Below are positions 26,080 through 34,348 of a DNA stretch of 64,000 nt, piece after piece. The stretch is from JAPPFW01 sp965231815 (GTDB lineage Bacteria > Actinomycetota > Acidimicrobiia > Spongiisociales > Spongiisociaceae). The stretch spans positions 2,852,001 through 2,916,000 of the forward strand of contig OZ246890.1 in NCBI GenBank assembly GCA_965231815.1. Direction: 5' to 3'. The translations under genes and the position numbers were made by a program. The notes under the pieces were generated by a model. It saw only the letters and a list, made by a program, of their open reading frames with translations, had not been told where the DNA came from and did no database searches. Positions within the stretch are counted from its first letter, which is position 1; every line of letters starts with the position of its first letter.

Positions 26080-26451
26080 CATCCCCAGCCAGGACCAGGT
26101 ACCGTACTCGGCGCCCGGACGCTCGCAGAGCATTCGAGGGACGACCCCGAACGCTACACCAGCGCCAAGTCTCGCAGAAACTACGCCGGAACGTCGCCCA
26201 TCACAGTCGCATCAGGCCGCAAACACGCCGTGGTCGCCCGCCACGTCCGCAACCGGAGACTCCACAACGCCCTCGACCAATAGGCGTTCTGTTCCCTAAA
26301 CAACAGCCCAGACACCCGAACCTTCCTACGACCAAAACGAGCAGCCGACAACCTCCACCACCAAACACTACGAGCCCTCGCCAACCGACTCGTAGGAACC
26401 CTCCACGGCTGCCTCAAACACCAAACCCCCTACAACGAACACACCGCCTAG
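26080..26451 (+). pseudogene. IS110-family transposase, C-terminal remnant
   Basis: Family sequence starts at PGPGTVLGARTLAE and runs through DDPERYTSAKSRRNYAGTSP, ARHVRNRRLHNALDQ, then an in-frame TAG at 26281 where the family has Trp (DQWAFCSL). It continues AFCSLNNSPDTR and ALANRLVGTLHGCL to a TAG. The RuvC-like DEDD N-terminal half is missing. This is the tail of a dead insertion sequence that marks the left part of a degraded region. Confidence 0.8.
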
Positions 26452-26507
26452 ACACACCGAACCACCATCGACCAAACCGCAGCTTCACATTTACACTCCT
26501 GGGGTGT

Positions 26508-26717
26508 CTAGCCCTGATTATTCAGGCTTCCCACACACGGGGGCATGTAACGCCAGTTCAACCCGAGTATTGGGGGAAACCCGCCGTTCACCCTGCAGGT
26601 GAATATCTATACCGGGCCGGGATGGGAAACGTCGATAGCTGTATTCCCTGGTCAGGGTACGAGTATGGTCTACTCCGCTCATCCTCCAAACCCCCGTCCA
26701 TGAATAATCGGGGCTAG
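26508..26717. repeat. MITE-like repeat family A, copy A2
   Basis: A 210-base element bounded by CTAGCCCTGATTATTCAGG and the inverse of CTAGCCCCGATTATTCATGG. Internal segments such as GTTCACCCTGCAGGTGAAT form a small hairpin. It aligns over its length with A1 and A3 and encodes nothing. It separates an IS110 remnant from a molybdenum hydroxylase remnant. Confidence 0.8.
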
Positions 26718-27155
26718 AGGCGACTTACGTCTACGACCCGGCAAACTTCACAACTGCTTACGGTACGCACGTAGCGGTGGTGGATGTGGATGTTGACACC
26801 GGCAAGATCGACCGGGTCAAGTACGTGGTGGTGGACAATTGCGGCACCATAATCAATCCGTTGCTGGTGGAGGGCCAGATACACGGAGCACTCGCGCAGG
26901 GCCTCGGATGTGCCGCTCGAGGAGTTCGTCTACGACGACGAAACCGGGCAGCTTCTCTCCTCGGCTCTGATGGATTACTTGCTGCCGTCTTTCACGGACC
27001 TGCCCGACTTCGAGACACATCACCTGGAAACCCCGTCACTCCACACCGAAGGCGGGTTCAAAGGTATGGGTTAAGCAGGGTGTTTACCGTCTCTAGCGGC
27101 GCTGACCAACGCGGTTAGCGCCGACCTCTCCCACCTCGGTATCGAAGCGAACTAG
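26718..27155 (+). pseudogene. xanthine/CO dehydrogenase-type molybdenum subunit, degraded 3' end
   Basis: The first frame reads EATYVYDPANFTTAYGTHVA, VDVDTGKIDRVKYVVVDNCG and TIINPLLVEGQIHGALAQGL, which is the C-terminal cofactor-binding region of CoxL/XdhA-type large subunits. Near 26909 it shifts to another frame (PLEEFVYDDETGQLLSSALM, DYLLPSFTDLPDFETHHLET, PSLHTEGGFKGMG), where a TAA replaces the codon after GMG (family: GxGE/A). It ends SADLSHLGIEAN. A frameshift, a nonsense codon and the missing 5' three quarters make it clearly dead. Repeat A2 lies exactly at its 5' edge. Confidence 0.78.
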
Positions 27156-27601
27156 ACGCCGGTGACTCCTAGCCGGTTGCGGGCGGATGAGGTCAAGGGC
27201 GCTCTAAGATGGCGGCCAAGCCTTGACCACCCTCGATGGTGGTAGAACCCGGCTCGTAGGAGTCGATCTTGCTGAGCGAGCCTCCGTACGTTCTTATGGC
27301 AGTCCGAGCCGCCCCGACCACTGCGGCAGGATCCACATCAAGCATTCCGTTCCTTTGTGCGCTCATTTTTCTTTTTCGTTACCGGACCCAGGATATTCGG
27401 TGGACTTGCACCGCATCGTGTAACCGGCCCTCCCTTGCGACGTTTGATTCATGTGACACGAAAGGCGGAAGGCGGCGGCGCACAGGCCCGGGTTGTCGTG
27501 TGCTGTCCGTTGGCCCTGATGGCCACAACGGTCCTTCCGCTGTCTCCGTTTCATCATGGTCGTTGAGTACAGCCGCCGGGTTGTGTAATCTCAAATGCCA
27601 C
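27156..27601. other. intergenic region before ftsK
   Basis: The ftsK frame is open upstream to 27269, but the residues do not resemble FtsK. On the minus strand, 27193-27345 encodes a protein-like 50-residue frame (AAVVGAARTAIRTYGGSLSK, then IDSYEPGSTT) that I cannot assign; it may be another scrap of the degraded region. The ftsK promoter should lie in the A/T-richer part near 27360-27450. Confidence 0.35.
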
Positions 27602-30094
27602 ATGACCAAGAAGACACCCACCCGCAGGGCAGCGGGGCGGAGGCGGGTGTCAAAAGTACATGCCGGCAGTCCGGGCAAAAGATCACGGGCCAAGGTTGCC
27701 GCCGGCTCCAAGCGTACGCAACGGAGCGGCAACGGAACGCGCCCGTCCGGGCCCCGACTGGTTAGCCAACCGGCAACTCGGCCCTCGGAAACGCGATCGA
27801 ATGCAGCAGGGGGCCTCTTTGATCGTATCCGCTTCAGTTTCGGTCGCCAGACCCACAATATGGTCGGATTGGCCCTCGCTATGGTCGGTCTGTTGACGGT
27901 GATCGCCTTCTTCGGAGGCGCCGGTCCGGTCGGACGGTGGTTACTGGGGGTTCTACGCTTTCTGGTCGGGGTTTGGGTCTACGTTCTGCCCGCCCTGTTC
28001 ATCGGTATCGGCGGCGTGTTGCTGCTCGGTCGTCATCGTGATGACTTTCGCCGGGTTCTGGTCGGTTCCGCTCTATCCTTGGGCGGCGGGGTGGGTCTGT
28101 TCCACCTGATCATGGGGGGCGCCGCGCTGGCCGGCAACAGCGAGGTCGTCCGGAGCGCAGGTGGCGCGATCGGATCACTCGTAGCGTTTCCGCTGCAACG
28201 CCTACTCGGGTTCTGGGGGGCGTTCCTGGTGGTCTCGATGCTCACCGCGCTAGGGATCATGATCGTGACGAGGGCATCGATCAGGGAGGTGATGGTTGCG
28301 GCCGGTGGTCTGACACGATACGGCGCCGGATACCTCCGAGCGAGGTGGGTGGCGCGGCGCGCGGCGCGATCCGCAAATAGACCTCCGGCCAAGAGGCCGC
28401 GCGCTCCCGGCGCACGCACTCGCAGAGTGGCGCGCCGTCCTCCGAAGGTTAAGGCGCCCTCCGTTCCGCCTGATCGTCGATCGCCCCCCGGTGACGAAGT
28501 AAAGGAGGAGAAAGCTACCGTCCATGCGGAGGGTCGGATGGCCCAGGTAGTTCGGTTACCCAAACGACCGGCCCCGCCTGCGAGTCCTGACGGAGATGGC
28601 GACCATGATGACACCCCGCCCCCAACCCCCCATCCGGTAGACAACGATGAGGGTTATTCCTTTCCGCCCGTGTCGCTGCTCGAGCGCGGCGGAAAGGAAC
28701 GTCAGACCAGGGAAGGGCTTGACGAGACGGCTCGCCAACTTGATAACACACTGCGTCATCACAAGGTGGGTGCCCGCATAACCAACGTCGTGCCGGGTCC
28801 TACCGTGACCCGTTTCGAAATCGAACTGGAACCAGGGGTCAAGGTATCACGGGTTACCAACCTTTCCGGAGATATCGCCTACGCGCTGGCTACCCCGGAT
28901 GTCCGGCTGCTGGCCCCGATTCCGGGCCGCTCGGCGATCGGTGTAGAGGTGCCTAATCGGGTTCGGCGCTTGGTTACCTTGGGGGATGTTCTATCGTCGC
29001 CGGAAGCAGCCAAGCATCGCCATTCCCTGGCTGTAGGGTTGGGTGAGGATATCTCGGGCAAGCCGGTCCTGCTCAACCTGGCGGAGCTACCACATGTCCT
29101 GATTGCGGGCGCTACCGGGGCAGGTAAGTCATCCTGCATCAATTCGATCGTCACCAGCATCTTGATGCGTACGGATCCTGAGGATGTTCGACTGATAATG
29201 GTCGATCCCAAGCGGGTCGAACTCGGCCAGTACAACGGGGTGCCCCACCTCCTTACTCAGGTTATATCGAAACCGAAGAGGGCCTTGGAGGCTTTGGAAT
29301 GGGCGGTGTCCGAAATGGACCGTCGCTACGACCTGCTGGCGGAGGCGGGAGTTCGTGATATCGACAGCTATCGCAACCGGCTTGAGGATGGCGAGCTAGC
29401 CGAGGAGCGGTTCGATCGTTTTCCGTTCCTCGTGGTCCTGATCGATGAGTTGAACGACCTGATGATGGTGGCTGGACGGGCGGTGGAGAGCGCCATCGTT
29501 CGGATCGCCCAGATGGCCCGGGCGGTAGGAATCCATCTGGTGATCGCGACCCAGCGACCCTCGGTCAACGTCATAACCGGAGTTATCAAGGCGAACGTTC
29601 CCAGCCGACTCGCTTTCTCGGTTGCTTCCCAGACAGATTCGCGGGTGATCATCGATACGATCGGCGCCGACAAGCTGGTTGGCATGGGCGACATGTTGGT
29701 GGTGACAGCTCTCGAGCCTCGCGCCAAGCGGGTTCAAGGCGCCTGGGTTAGCGAAGCGGAGGTCTCGGCCGTGGTGGACTGGGTAAAGGCCCAGAAGGAG
29801 GTCGAGTACCGTCGCATCTCGGAAGAGGTATCGGTAGAACGCCGAGCTAACGCCGAGGAACTGGACGGGGAGGATGCTGATCTGGTCAAGAGGGCTACCG
29901 AGTTGGTGGTTCGCTCGCAGCTTGGTTCTACTTCGATGTTGCAGAGGAGGTTACGGATCGGTTTCGCCCGAGCCGGTCGAATAATGGACATTCTCGAGCA
30001 GAAGGGGATCGTCGGGCCTTCCGAGGGTTCCAAGGCTCGTACGGTATTGGTAACGATCGAGGAGTTCGAGAACCCGGAAGGTAGTCCGGTCTGA
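27602..30094 (+). CDS. ftsK: DNA translocase FtsK/SpoIIIE
   Basis: An 830-residue translocase that pumps chromosome termini through the division septum. It has a basic N-terminal tail, about four membrane helices (about residues 85-235), a Pro/Arg-rich linker, and the motor. The motor shows the Walker A GATGAGKSS, Walker B FLVVLIDELNDLM, and ATQRPSVNVITGVIKANVPS. The C-terminal winged helix (QRRLRIGFARAGRIMDILEQ) recognises orienting DNA motifs. The ATG at the start of TKKTPTRRAAGRRR is preferred over upstream in-frame codons because its basic tail fits the family; the ribosome site is weak. Confidence 0.93.
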   Translation: MTKKTPTRRAAGRRRVSKVHAGSPGKRSRAKVAAGSKRTQRSGNGTRPSGPRLVSQPATRPSETRSNAAGGLFDRIRFSFGRQTHNMVGLALAMVGLLTVIAFFGGAGPVGRWLLGVLRFLVGVWVYVLPALFIGIGGVLLLGRHRDDFRRVLVGSALSLGGGVGLFHLIMGGAALAGNSEVVRSAGGAIGSLVAFPLQRLLGFWGAFLVVSMLTALGIMIVTRASIREVMVAAGGLTRYGAGYLRARWVARRAARSANRPPAKRPRAPGARTRRVARRPPKVKAPSVPPDRRSPPGDEVKEEKATVHAEGRMAQVVRLPKRPAPPASPDGDGDHDDTPPPTPHPVDNDEGYSFPPVSLLERGGKERQTREGLDETARQLDNTLRHHKVGARITNVVPGPTVTRFEIELEPGVKVSRVTNLSGDIAYALATPDVRLLAPIPGRSAIGVEVPNRVRRLVTLGDVLSSPEAAKHRHSLAVGLGEDISGKPVLLNLAELPHVLIAGATGAGKSSCINSIVTSILMRTDPEDVRLIMVDPKRVELGQYNGVPHLLTQVISKPKRALEALEWAVSEMDRRYDLLAEAGVRDIDSYRNRLEDGELAEERFDRFPFLVVLIDELNDLMMVAGRAVESAIVRIAQMARAVGIHLVIATQRPSVNVITGVIKANVPSRLAFSVASQTDSRVIIDTIGADKLVGMGDMLVVTALEPRAKRVQGAWVSEAEVSAVVDWVKAQKEVEYRRISEEVSVERRANAEELDGEDADLVKRATELVVRSQLGSTSMLQRRLRIGFARAGRIMDILEQKGIVGPSEGSKARTVLVTIEEFENPEGSPV

Positions 30095-30137
30095 GGCATC
30101 CCCGACCTGACCGGGGACCGCTTATCATGGAGGGTTG

Positions 30138-31298
30138 ATGGCTTATGTGTTCCTGCTTCCTGACATAGGGGAGGGCTTGGTAGAGGCGGATATCGTTCGC
30201 TGGCGCGTTCAGGTTGGTAACCGGATCGAAAGCGATGAGGTGCTCGTCGAGGTCGAGACCGCCAAAGCAGTAGTTGCCCTACCCTCTCCCGCTGCCGGTA
30301 CCGTGCTTCATCAGGGCGCCGGCGAGGGCGCCACCCTGATGGTCGGATCCGTCCTTGCCGTGATCGGTGACCCGGGGGAGAACTGGCAGGGTGAGGGTGA
30401 CGGAGACCCGATCGACGGTGATGAGACCGCCGTTACGGCCGAGAACCGGTCGACGAAACGCCGTCGAGGTCGAGGAAAGGCCCTCCCTGTAATACGCAAG
30501 TTGGCTCGGGAGCAGGGGGTTGATCTGTCCACCGTGGACGGTAGCGGCCCGGGGGGTCGGATCACCAGGGAGGATGTCCTGGCGGCGGCAGCCATGAAGG
30601 CTAAGCCGGTGGCCGAAGGAGATGAACGGATCCGTCTCTCCATGCTGCGCCGTACCATTTCCGATCATATGACCAGGTCGTGGCGGGAGATCCCGCACGT
30701 AACGATCTTCCATGACGCAGATGCGTCCCGCTTGCTGGCCGCCCGGCGCGCCCTTGGAGTCCGGCACGGGAGAGACATTCCGATGGAGGCCATGGTTGTC
30801 AAGGCGTTGGTACCCATCCTGGCTCGGTTTCGGGAGTTCAACGCCACTCTGGACGGCGATGAACTGGTGCTGCACCGAGCACTTGATATCGGGATAGCGG
30901 TGGACACCAGCGACGGCTTGCTCGTGCCGGTAATCCAAGATGTTGGGAAGCTCGGGTTGATGTCGCTGGCAGATTCCATATCGGATCTCGGAGTGAGGGG
31001 TAAGGCCCGCACGCTGGAGGCTGGTGAACTGACCGGGTCGGGCTTTACGGTGTCCAACTTCGGGGCTCTCGGAGGGGGCCGGGGAACCCCGATCATTCCG
31101 CACGGTACGACGGCCATTCTGGCGATAGGCCGAGCGACCGACACCCCCGTGGTCAGGGACGGCAAGGTGGTCATTGCGACGATGATGCCCCTGTCCTTGG
31201 CGCTTGACCATCGGGTGATAGACGGAGGGTCAGGTCAGCGCTTCATGGGAATGCTGGTCGAGAACCTGGAGGAGCCGGCACTTTTCCTGGCTGACTGA
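30138..31298 (+). CDS. 2-oxo acid dehydrogenase E2 (dihydrolipoamide acyltransferase)
   Basis: A ~386-residue E2. The lipoyl domain carries its lysine at K43 in VEVETAKAVVALPSP. A peripheral subunit-binding domain follows (ALPVIRKLAREQGVDLSTVD, then GSGPGGRITREDV). The catalytic domain ends with the His of LALDHRVIDGGSG. It transfers acyl groups from E1 to CoA. It cannot be told whether the complex is pyruvate-, 2-oxoglutarate- or branched-chain-specific, since no E1 or E3 gene is adjacent. The ATG is used; a TTG directly before it also follows GGAGGG. Confidence 0.9.
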   Translation: MAYVFLLPDIGEGLVEADIVRWRVQVGNRIESDEVLVEVETAKAVVALPSPAAGTVLHQGAGEGATLMVGSVLAVIGDPGENWQGEGDGDPIDGDETAVTAENRSTKRRRGRGKALPVIRKLAREQGVDLSTVDGSGPGGRITREDVLAAAAMKAKPVAEGDERIRLSMLRRTISDHMTRSWREIPHVTIFHDADASRLLAARRALGVRHGRDIPMEAMVVKALVPILARFREFNATLDGDELVLHRALDIGIAVDTSDGLLVPVIQDVGKLGLMSLADSISDLGVRGKARTLEAGELTGSGFTVSNFGALGGGRGTPIIPHGTTAILAIGRATDTPVVRDGKVVIATMMPLSLALDHRVIDGGSGQRFMGMLVENLEEPALFLAD

Positions 31299-31353
31299 TC
31301 GACAAGTTTACAGGCGTCGAGCAGGGCTCTCGACCCTCTTTGGATGCATGGTC

Positions 31354-31941
31354 TCAGCCGGTGAGCACCTTCTCGTAGACTATCGACTTCTGTAAGCGAT
31401 CCTCGGGTACATCGAAGTAGGTTCTGAGGATTGACTCGGAATCATCCGACAGCAGGTATCCCGCTCGTTCCAGTTGGCCACGGGCCTTGTAGTTGGCCAT
31501 GTACGTCCCGATTAGAATCCGGACCGGGACCGGTAGGGCGCCCTCCAGATGGGTTAGCAGCTTTGTGCCGATTCCGATCCGCTGGTACTGCGGCAGGACA
31601 TAGGCATGGCGCATGAGCACCGCGTCCCCGGCCGGTTCGCACCCCATCACCCCCACGAGCAATCCATCGAGGAACGCTCCCCACCAGGTCATGCGTTGTG
31701 CTTCGCCATCCCAGCCGGCTTCGTCCATCTCGGCGGGCTGGTGTTCCTCACTGCTCAAGAACTCCCGGTACCACTCGGCTGCCGTGTTGATGACATGTAA
31801 CGCAGCGCCTCGTTCGCTACTCGTTACCGGGCGAAAGGTCGGACGCTGCTCGGATGTGTGCGCAAGCGCATCTCGAACCTCTAATCGATGAAGGTGCGGA
31901 GCCTTCGCGTGTCTCACCGATTCATGTCCGGATTCTCGCAT
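31354..31941 (-). CDS. GNAT family N-acetyltransferase
   Basis: A ~195-residue protein with the GNAT fold: the acetyl-CoA-binding motif A is AYVLPQYQRIGIGTKLLTHL (Q-x-x-G-I-G variant), followed by ARGQLERAGYLL. Substrate unknown. The ATG lies two bases after the stop of an SDR remnant on the same strand, which supports this start; the domain itself begins about 35 residues in, so a shorter product is possible. Confidence 0.8.
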   Translation of the reverse strand: MRESGHESVRHAKAPHLHRLEVRDALAHTSEQRPTFRPVTSSERGAALHVINTAAEWYREFLSSEEHQPAEMDEAGWDGEAQRMTWWGAFLDGLLVGVMGCEPAGDAVLMRHAYVLPQYQRIGIGTKLLTHLEGALPVPVRILIGTYMANYKARGQLERAGYLLSDDSESILRTYFDVPEDRLQKSIVYEKVLTG

Positions 31942-31943
31942 AC

Positions 31944-32155
31944 TCACTTGGTGGTCCACCCACCGCTCTCCACCAAGCCGTGTCCGGCCACGTTGGACAT
32001 GCGCCCTGATGCCGGCAGGGCGGCCACTTCGGCGATATCCCCCGGTTTCGCAGCCCTGCCAACCGGAATGCGAGACTCGATTGCGGTCCGGAGGTCAGAT
32101 TGGTCCGACAGCCACTTGGTCATCGGGGTCCACCATACCCGGACCAACCCGGCGA
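31944..32155 (-). pseudogene. short-chain dehydrogenase (SDR) C-terminal remnant
   Basis: About 70 residues match the end of classical SDR enzymes: TPMTKWLSDQ, ESRIPVGRAAKPGDIAEVAA, then SGRMSNVAGHGLVESGGWTT, with ESGGW where VDGGW is usual. The Rossmann motif and the Ser-Tyr-Lys triad are absent. It lies directly upstream of the GNAT gene on the same strand and was probably its operon partner. Confidence 0.65.
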
Positions 32156-32295
32156 GCGCCCACACGCGCAATCGCGACAAATCGAGGCGCCGAGTCGATT
32201 CACGATGGCAGCATCCGTGTATCCTCCTTGCGGGTGCCGACGAAATCGGCTTGTTGACTGGTCAGTGTGGAGCCGGGTTTTGGCCGGGGGGGGGG

Positions 32296-33225
32296 TTATG
32301 ACGCGGTAGCGGTGGTGGTTGTTGTGGTGTAGGGGGTGAGGATTGTGTCGGCGGCTTCGATCATCGGAGCGCACACCGGGTGATTGGGGTCGCCGAACTC
32401 CATAATGTAGAACTTGGTTCTCCACGCGTACCAGCGGACGTTTATGGCTGCTTCACCTATTTCACGGATGTCCTGAACAGATGAAACTCCCAGATTCGCC
32501 AACGCTTGGAGGTCGGCGCTGTGTACCCTATCGTAGTAGTCATAGGACAGCAAGTCCGGGTTTACTTGGAGCAGGCCCGGCTTGAGTTTGGTGATCGTGG
32601 CGACCATCTTGTCGAAACCGGAGCGACCCGGTTCAACTTCGAAGGTCGGATCACGCAGAGCCGCATCTATCAGGAAGGCCTCTTCGGAATTGTAGAGGCC
32701 TTCGTCTCGACTATCGTAATCCCAAGAAGGATCATCATAAACCATCTCAATTCGGAAAGTCTTGGCGCATTCGGTGGCGGGTAAGCCCTCCCAGGTGCTG
32801 GGTAGGCGGTGGTCCCAGGTGGGGTGGTGAACCCGGCGAGGAACCGATCTGTCCGAAGTAGTGGTCGTGACGGACAGTTGTGGGGCAGTGGTGATAGTTG
32901 TAGTCGTCTGGTCGTTTTGTGCAGGCGAATCGACTTCGGGTTCCGGTTGGGATAGTGGAGTTGTGTGATCGGTCACCGAGATGCCTCCCGTCCCGCCGTC
33001 GCTAGCCACGTCGTAGCCGCCTGAGGGGTCGAGCCATCCCGCTACGGTGGTGTCCGTCACCGCGAAACCGTCCTCACCGGTCGTCGCGGTTGTCTGCTCA
33101 GGAACCGTTGTCGTGGTGTTAGTGCCGTCGCCCTCGGTACCCATTGCGGAGACCACCGACAGCACGACCAACCCGCCGACCAGTACACCGGCGACCGCGA
33201 CAGCCCAGACACCGAAGCTGTTCAC
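32296..33225 (-). CDS. membrane-anchored extracellular protein, tandem paralogue 1
   Basis: A 309-residue protein with an N-terminal hydrophobic anchor (VWAVAVAGVLVGGLVVLSVV), a Thr/Val/Asp-rich low-complexity linker (about 30-120) and a conserved C-terminal domain (about 135-300). The domain starts PRRVHHPTWDHRLPSTWEGL and contains ALRDPTFEVEPGRSGFDKMV and NPDLLSYDYYDRV. The C-terminal LGVSSVQDIREIGEAAINVR looks like a helix-hairpin-helix-type repeat (compare ComEA-like or SLBB-linked helices). Family not recognised. Its neighbour is a tandem copy. Confidence 0.75.
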   Translation of the reverse strand: MNSFGVWAVAVAGVLVGGLVVLSVVSAMGTEGDGTNTTTTVPEQTTATTGEDGFAVTDTTVAGWLDPSGGYDVASDGGTGGISVTDHTTPLSQPEPEVDSPAQNDQTTTTITTAPQLSVTTTTSDRSVPRRVHHPTWDHRLPSTWEGLPATECAKTFRIEMVYDDPSWDYDSRDEGLYNSEEAFLIDAALRDPTFEVEPGRSGFDKMVATITKLKPGLLQVNPDLLSYDYYDRVHSADLQALANLGVSSVQDIREIGEAAINVRWYAWRTKFYIMEFGDPNHPVCAPMIEAADTILTPYTTTTTTATAS

Positions 33226-33318
33226 CGTGTTTGCACCTCTCGCCCTCCTCGCCGGTTCCGATCATATCGGCTTGTTGACTGACTCGGTGTGGAGCCTGGT
33301 TTTGGCCGGGGGGTGGTT
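33226..33318. repeat. duplicated flank between the tandem paralogues
   Basis: The sequence ATCGGCTTGTTGACTG followed by GTGTGGAGCCTGGTTTTGGC at about 33260-33318 recurs at about 32242-32295, downstream of paralogue 1. It shows the size of the duplicated unit and contains G/C-rich runs that may form a weak terminator on the minus strand. Confidence 0.6.
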
Positions 33319-34239
33319 TTATGACGTGTAGGGGGTGAGGATTGTGTTGGCGGCTTCGATCATCGGAGCGCATGACGGGTGATTGGGGTCGCCCCATTTG
33401 TTGATTAGGCGATTCACCCTCCATGTGTACCAGCGGACATTGGCGGCGGCTTCGCCCATGTTACGGATGTCCTGTACAGACGAAACCCCAAGGTTCGTCA
33501 ACGCTTGGTGGTGAATGTCGTATGTCTCGTTGTAGTAGTCGTAGGACAGCAAGTCCGGGTTTACATCTAGTAGGTACGGGTTTAGTTTGGTGATCGTGGC
33601 GACCATCTTGTCGAATCCGGAGCGGCCGGGTTCAACTTCGAAGGTCGGGTCACGCAGGGCCGCGTCTATTAGAAAGCTTTCGGCGGTTCCGTAGAGGCCT
33701 TCCATCCGAAGGAAATCATCCCAGGCATGCCATGCACGACGTATCTTAACTCGGAAGGTATTAGCGCATTCGGTGGCGCGCAACCCACCCCAGGTGCTGG
33801 GTAGGCGGTGGTCCCAGGTGGGGTGGTGAACCCGCCGAGGAACCGACCTGTCCGAAGTAGTGGTCGTGACGGCCAGCGGCGGGACAGTGGTGATAGTTGT
33901 ACTGGTCGGGTCGCTTTGTGCGGCAGGGTCGGTGGTTTGTTCCGATCCGGAAACCGGAACGGTGGTATCGGTTACCGAGATGCCTCCCGTCCCGGCGTCG
34001 CCAGCGGCAGTGTCGTAGTCGCCTGATGGGTCGAGCCATCCAGCCACCGTGGTGTCCGTCACCGCGAAACCGTCCTCACCGGTCGTCGCAGTTGTCTCAT
34101 CGGGAAGGACCGTGGTGGTGTTGGCACTGTCGCCCTCGGTACCCATGGCGGAAACCACCGACAGCACAACCAGCCCGACGAGCAGTACACCGGCAACCGC
34201 GGCAGCCCAGAAGCTGCGACGGTTCGCTCGTGGTTGCAT
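33319..34239 (-). CDS. membrane-anchored extracellular protein, tandem paralogue 2
   Basis: A 306-residue protein with the same plan as paralogue 1: basic start (MQPRANRRSFW), membrane anchor, Thr-rich linker, and a C-terminal domain with near-identical stretches (ALRDPTFEVEPGRSGFDKMV, NLGVSSVQDIRNMG, then WGDPNHPSCAPMIEAANTIL). Differences cluster in the segment after RVKIRRAW (residues ~165-185). The duplicated unit, including the 3' flank, is about 1,020 bases. It is divergent from the metzincin gene, 109 bases apart, suggesting a shared regulatory region. Confidence 0.75.
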   Translation of the reverse strand: MQPRANRRSFWAAAVAGVLLVGLVVLSVVSAMGTEGDSANTTTVLPDETTATTGEDGFAVTDTTVAGWLDPSGDYDTAAGDAGTGGISVTDTTVPVSGSEQTTDPAAQSDPTSTTITTVPPLAVTTTTSDRSVPRRVHHPTWDHRLPSTWGGLRATECANTFRVKIRRAWHAWDDFLRMEGLYGTAESFLIDAALRDPTFEVEPGRSGFDKMVATITKLNPYLLDVNPDLLSYDYYNETYDIHHQALTNLGVSSVQDIRNMGEAAANVRWYTWRVNRLINKWGDPNHPSCAPMIEAANTILTPYTS

Positions 34240-34348
34240 CCATCCTCCTGATTTCCGTGTTCTGGTTGTTGCCGGTTGCGGTGTTAGTGTAGCGGTCCGG
34301 ATTCGATACCGTCCGCGGGTGCGGTTGTCGGTTGAAGGAGGGCAAGGC

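Noticed and set aside
27193..27345. 50-codon minus-strand frame as a real gene
   Set aside because: Protein-like but unassignable, short, without a clear ribosome site; mentioned only as a possible scrap.
30279..31211. 310-codon minus-strand frame over the E2 gene
   Set aside because: Shadow of a gene with all E2 motifs; no independent support.
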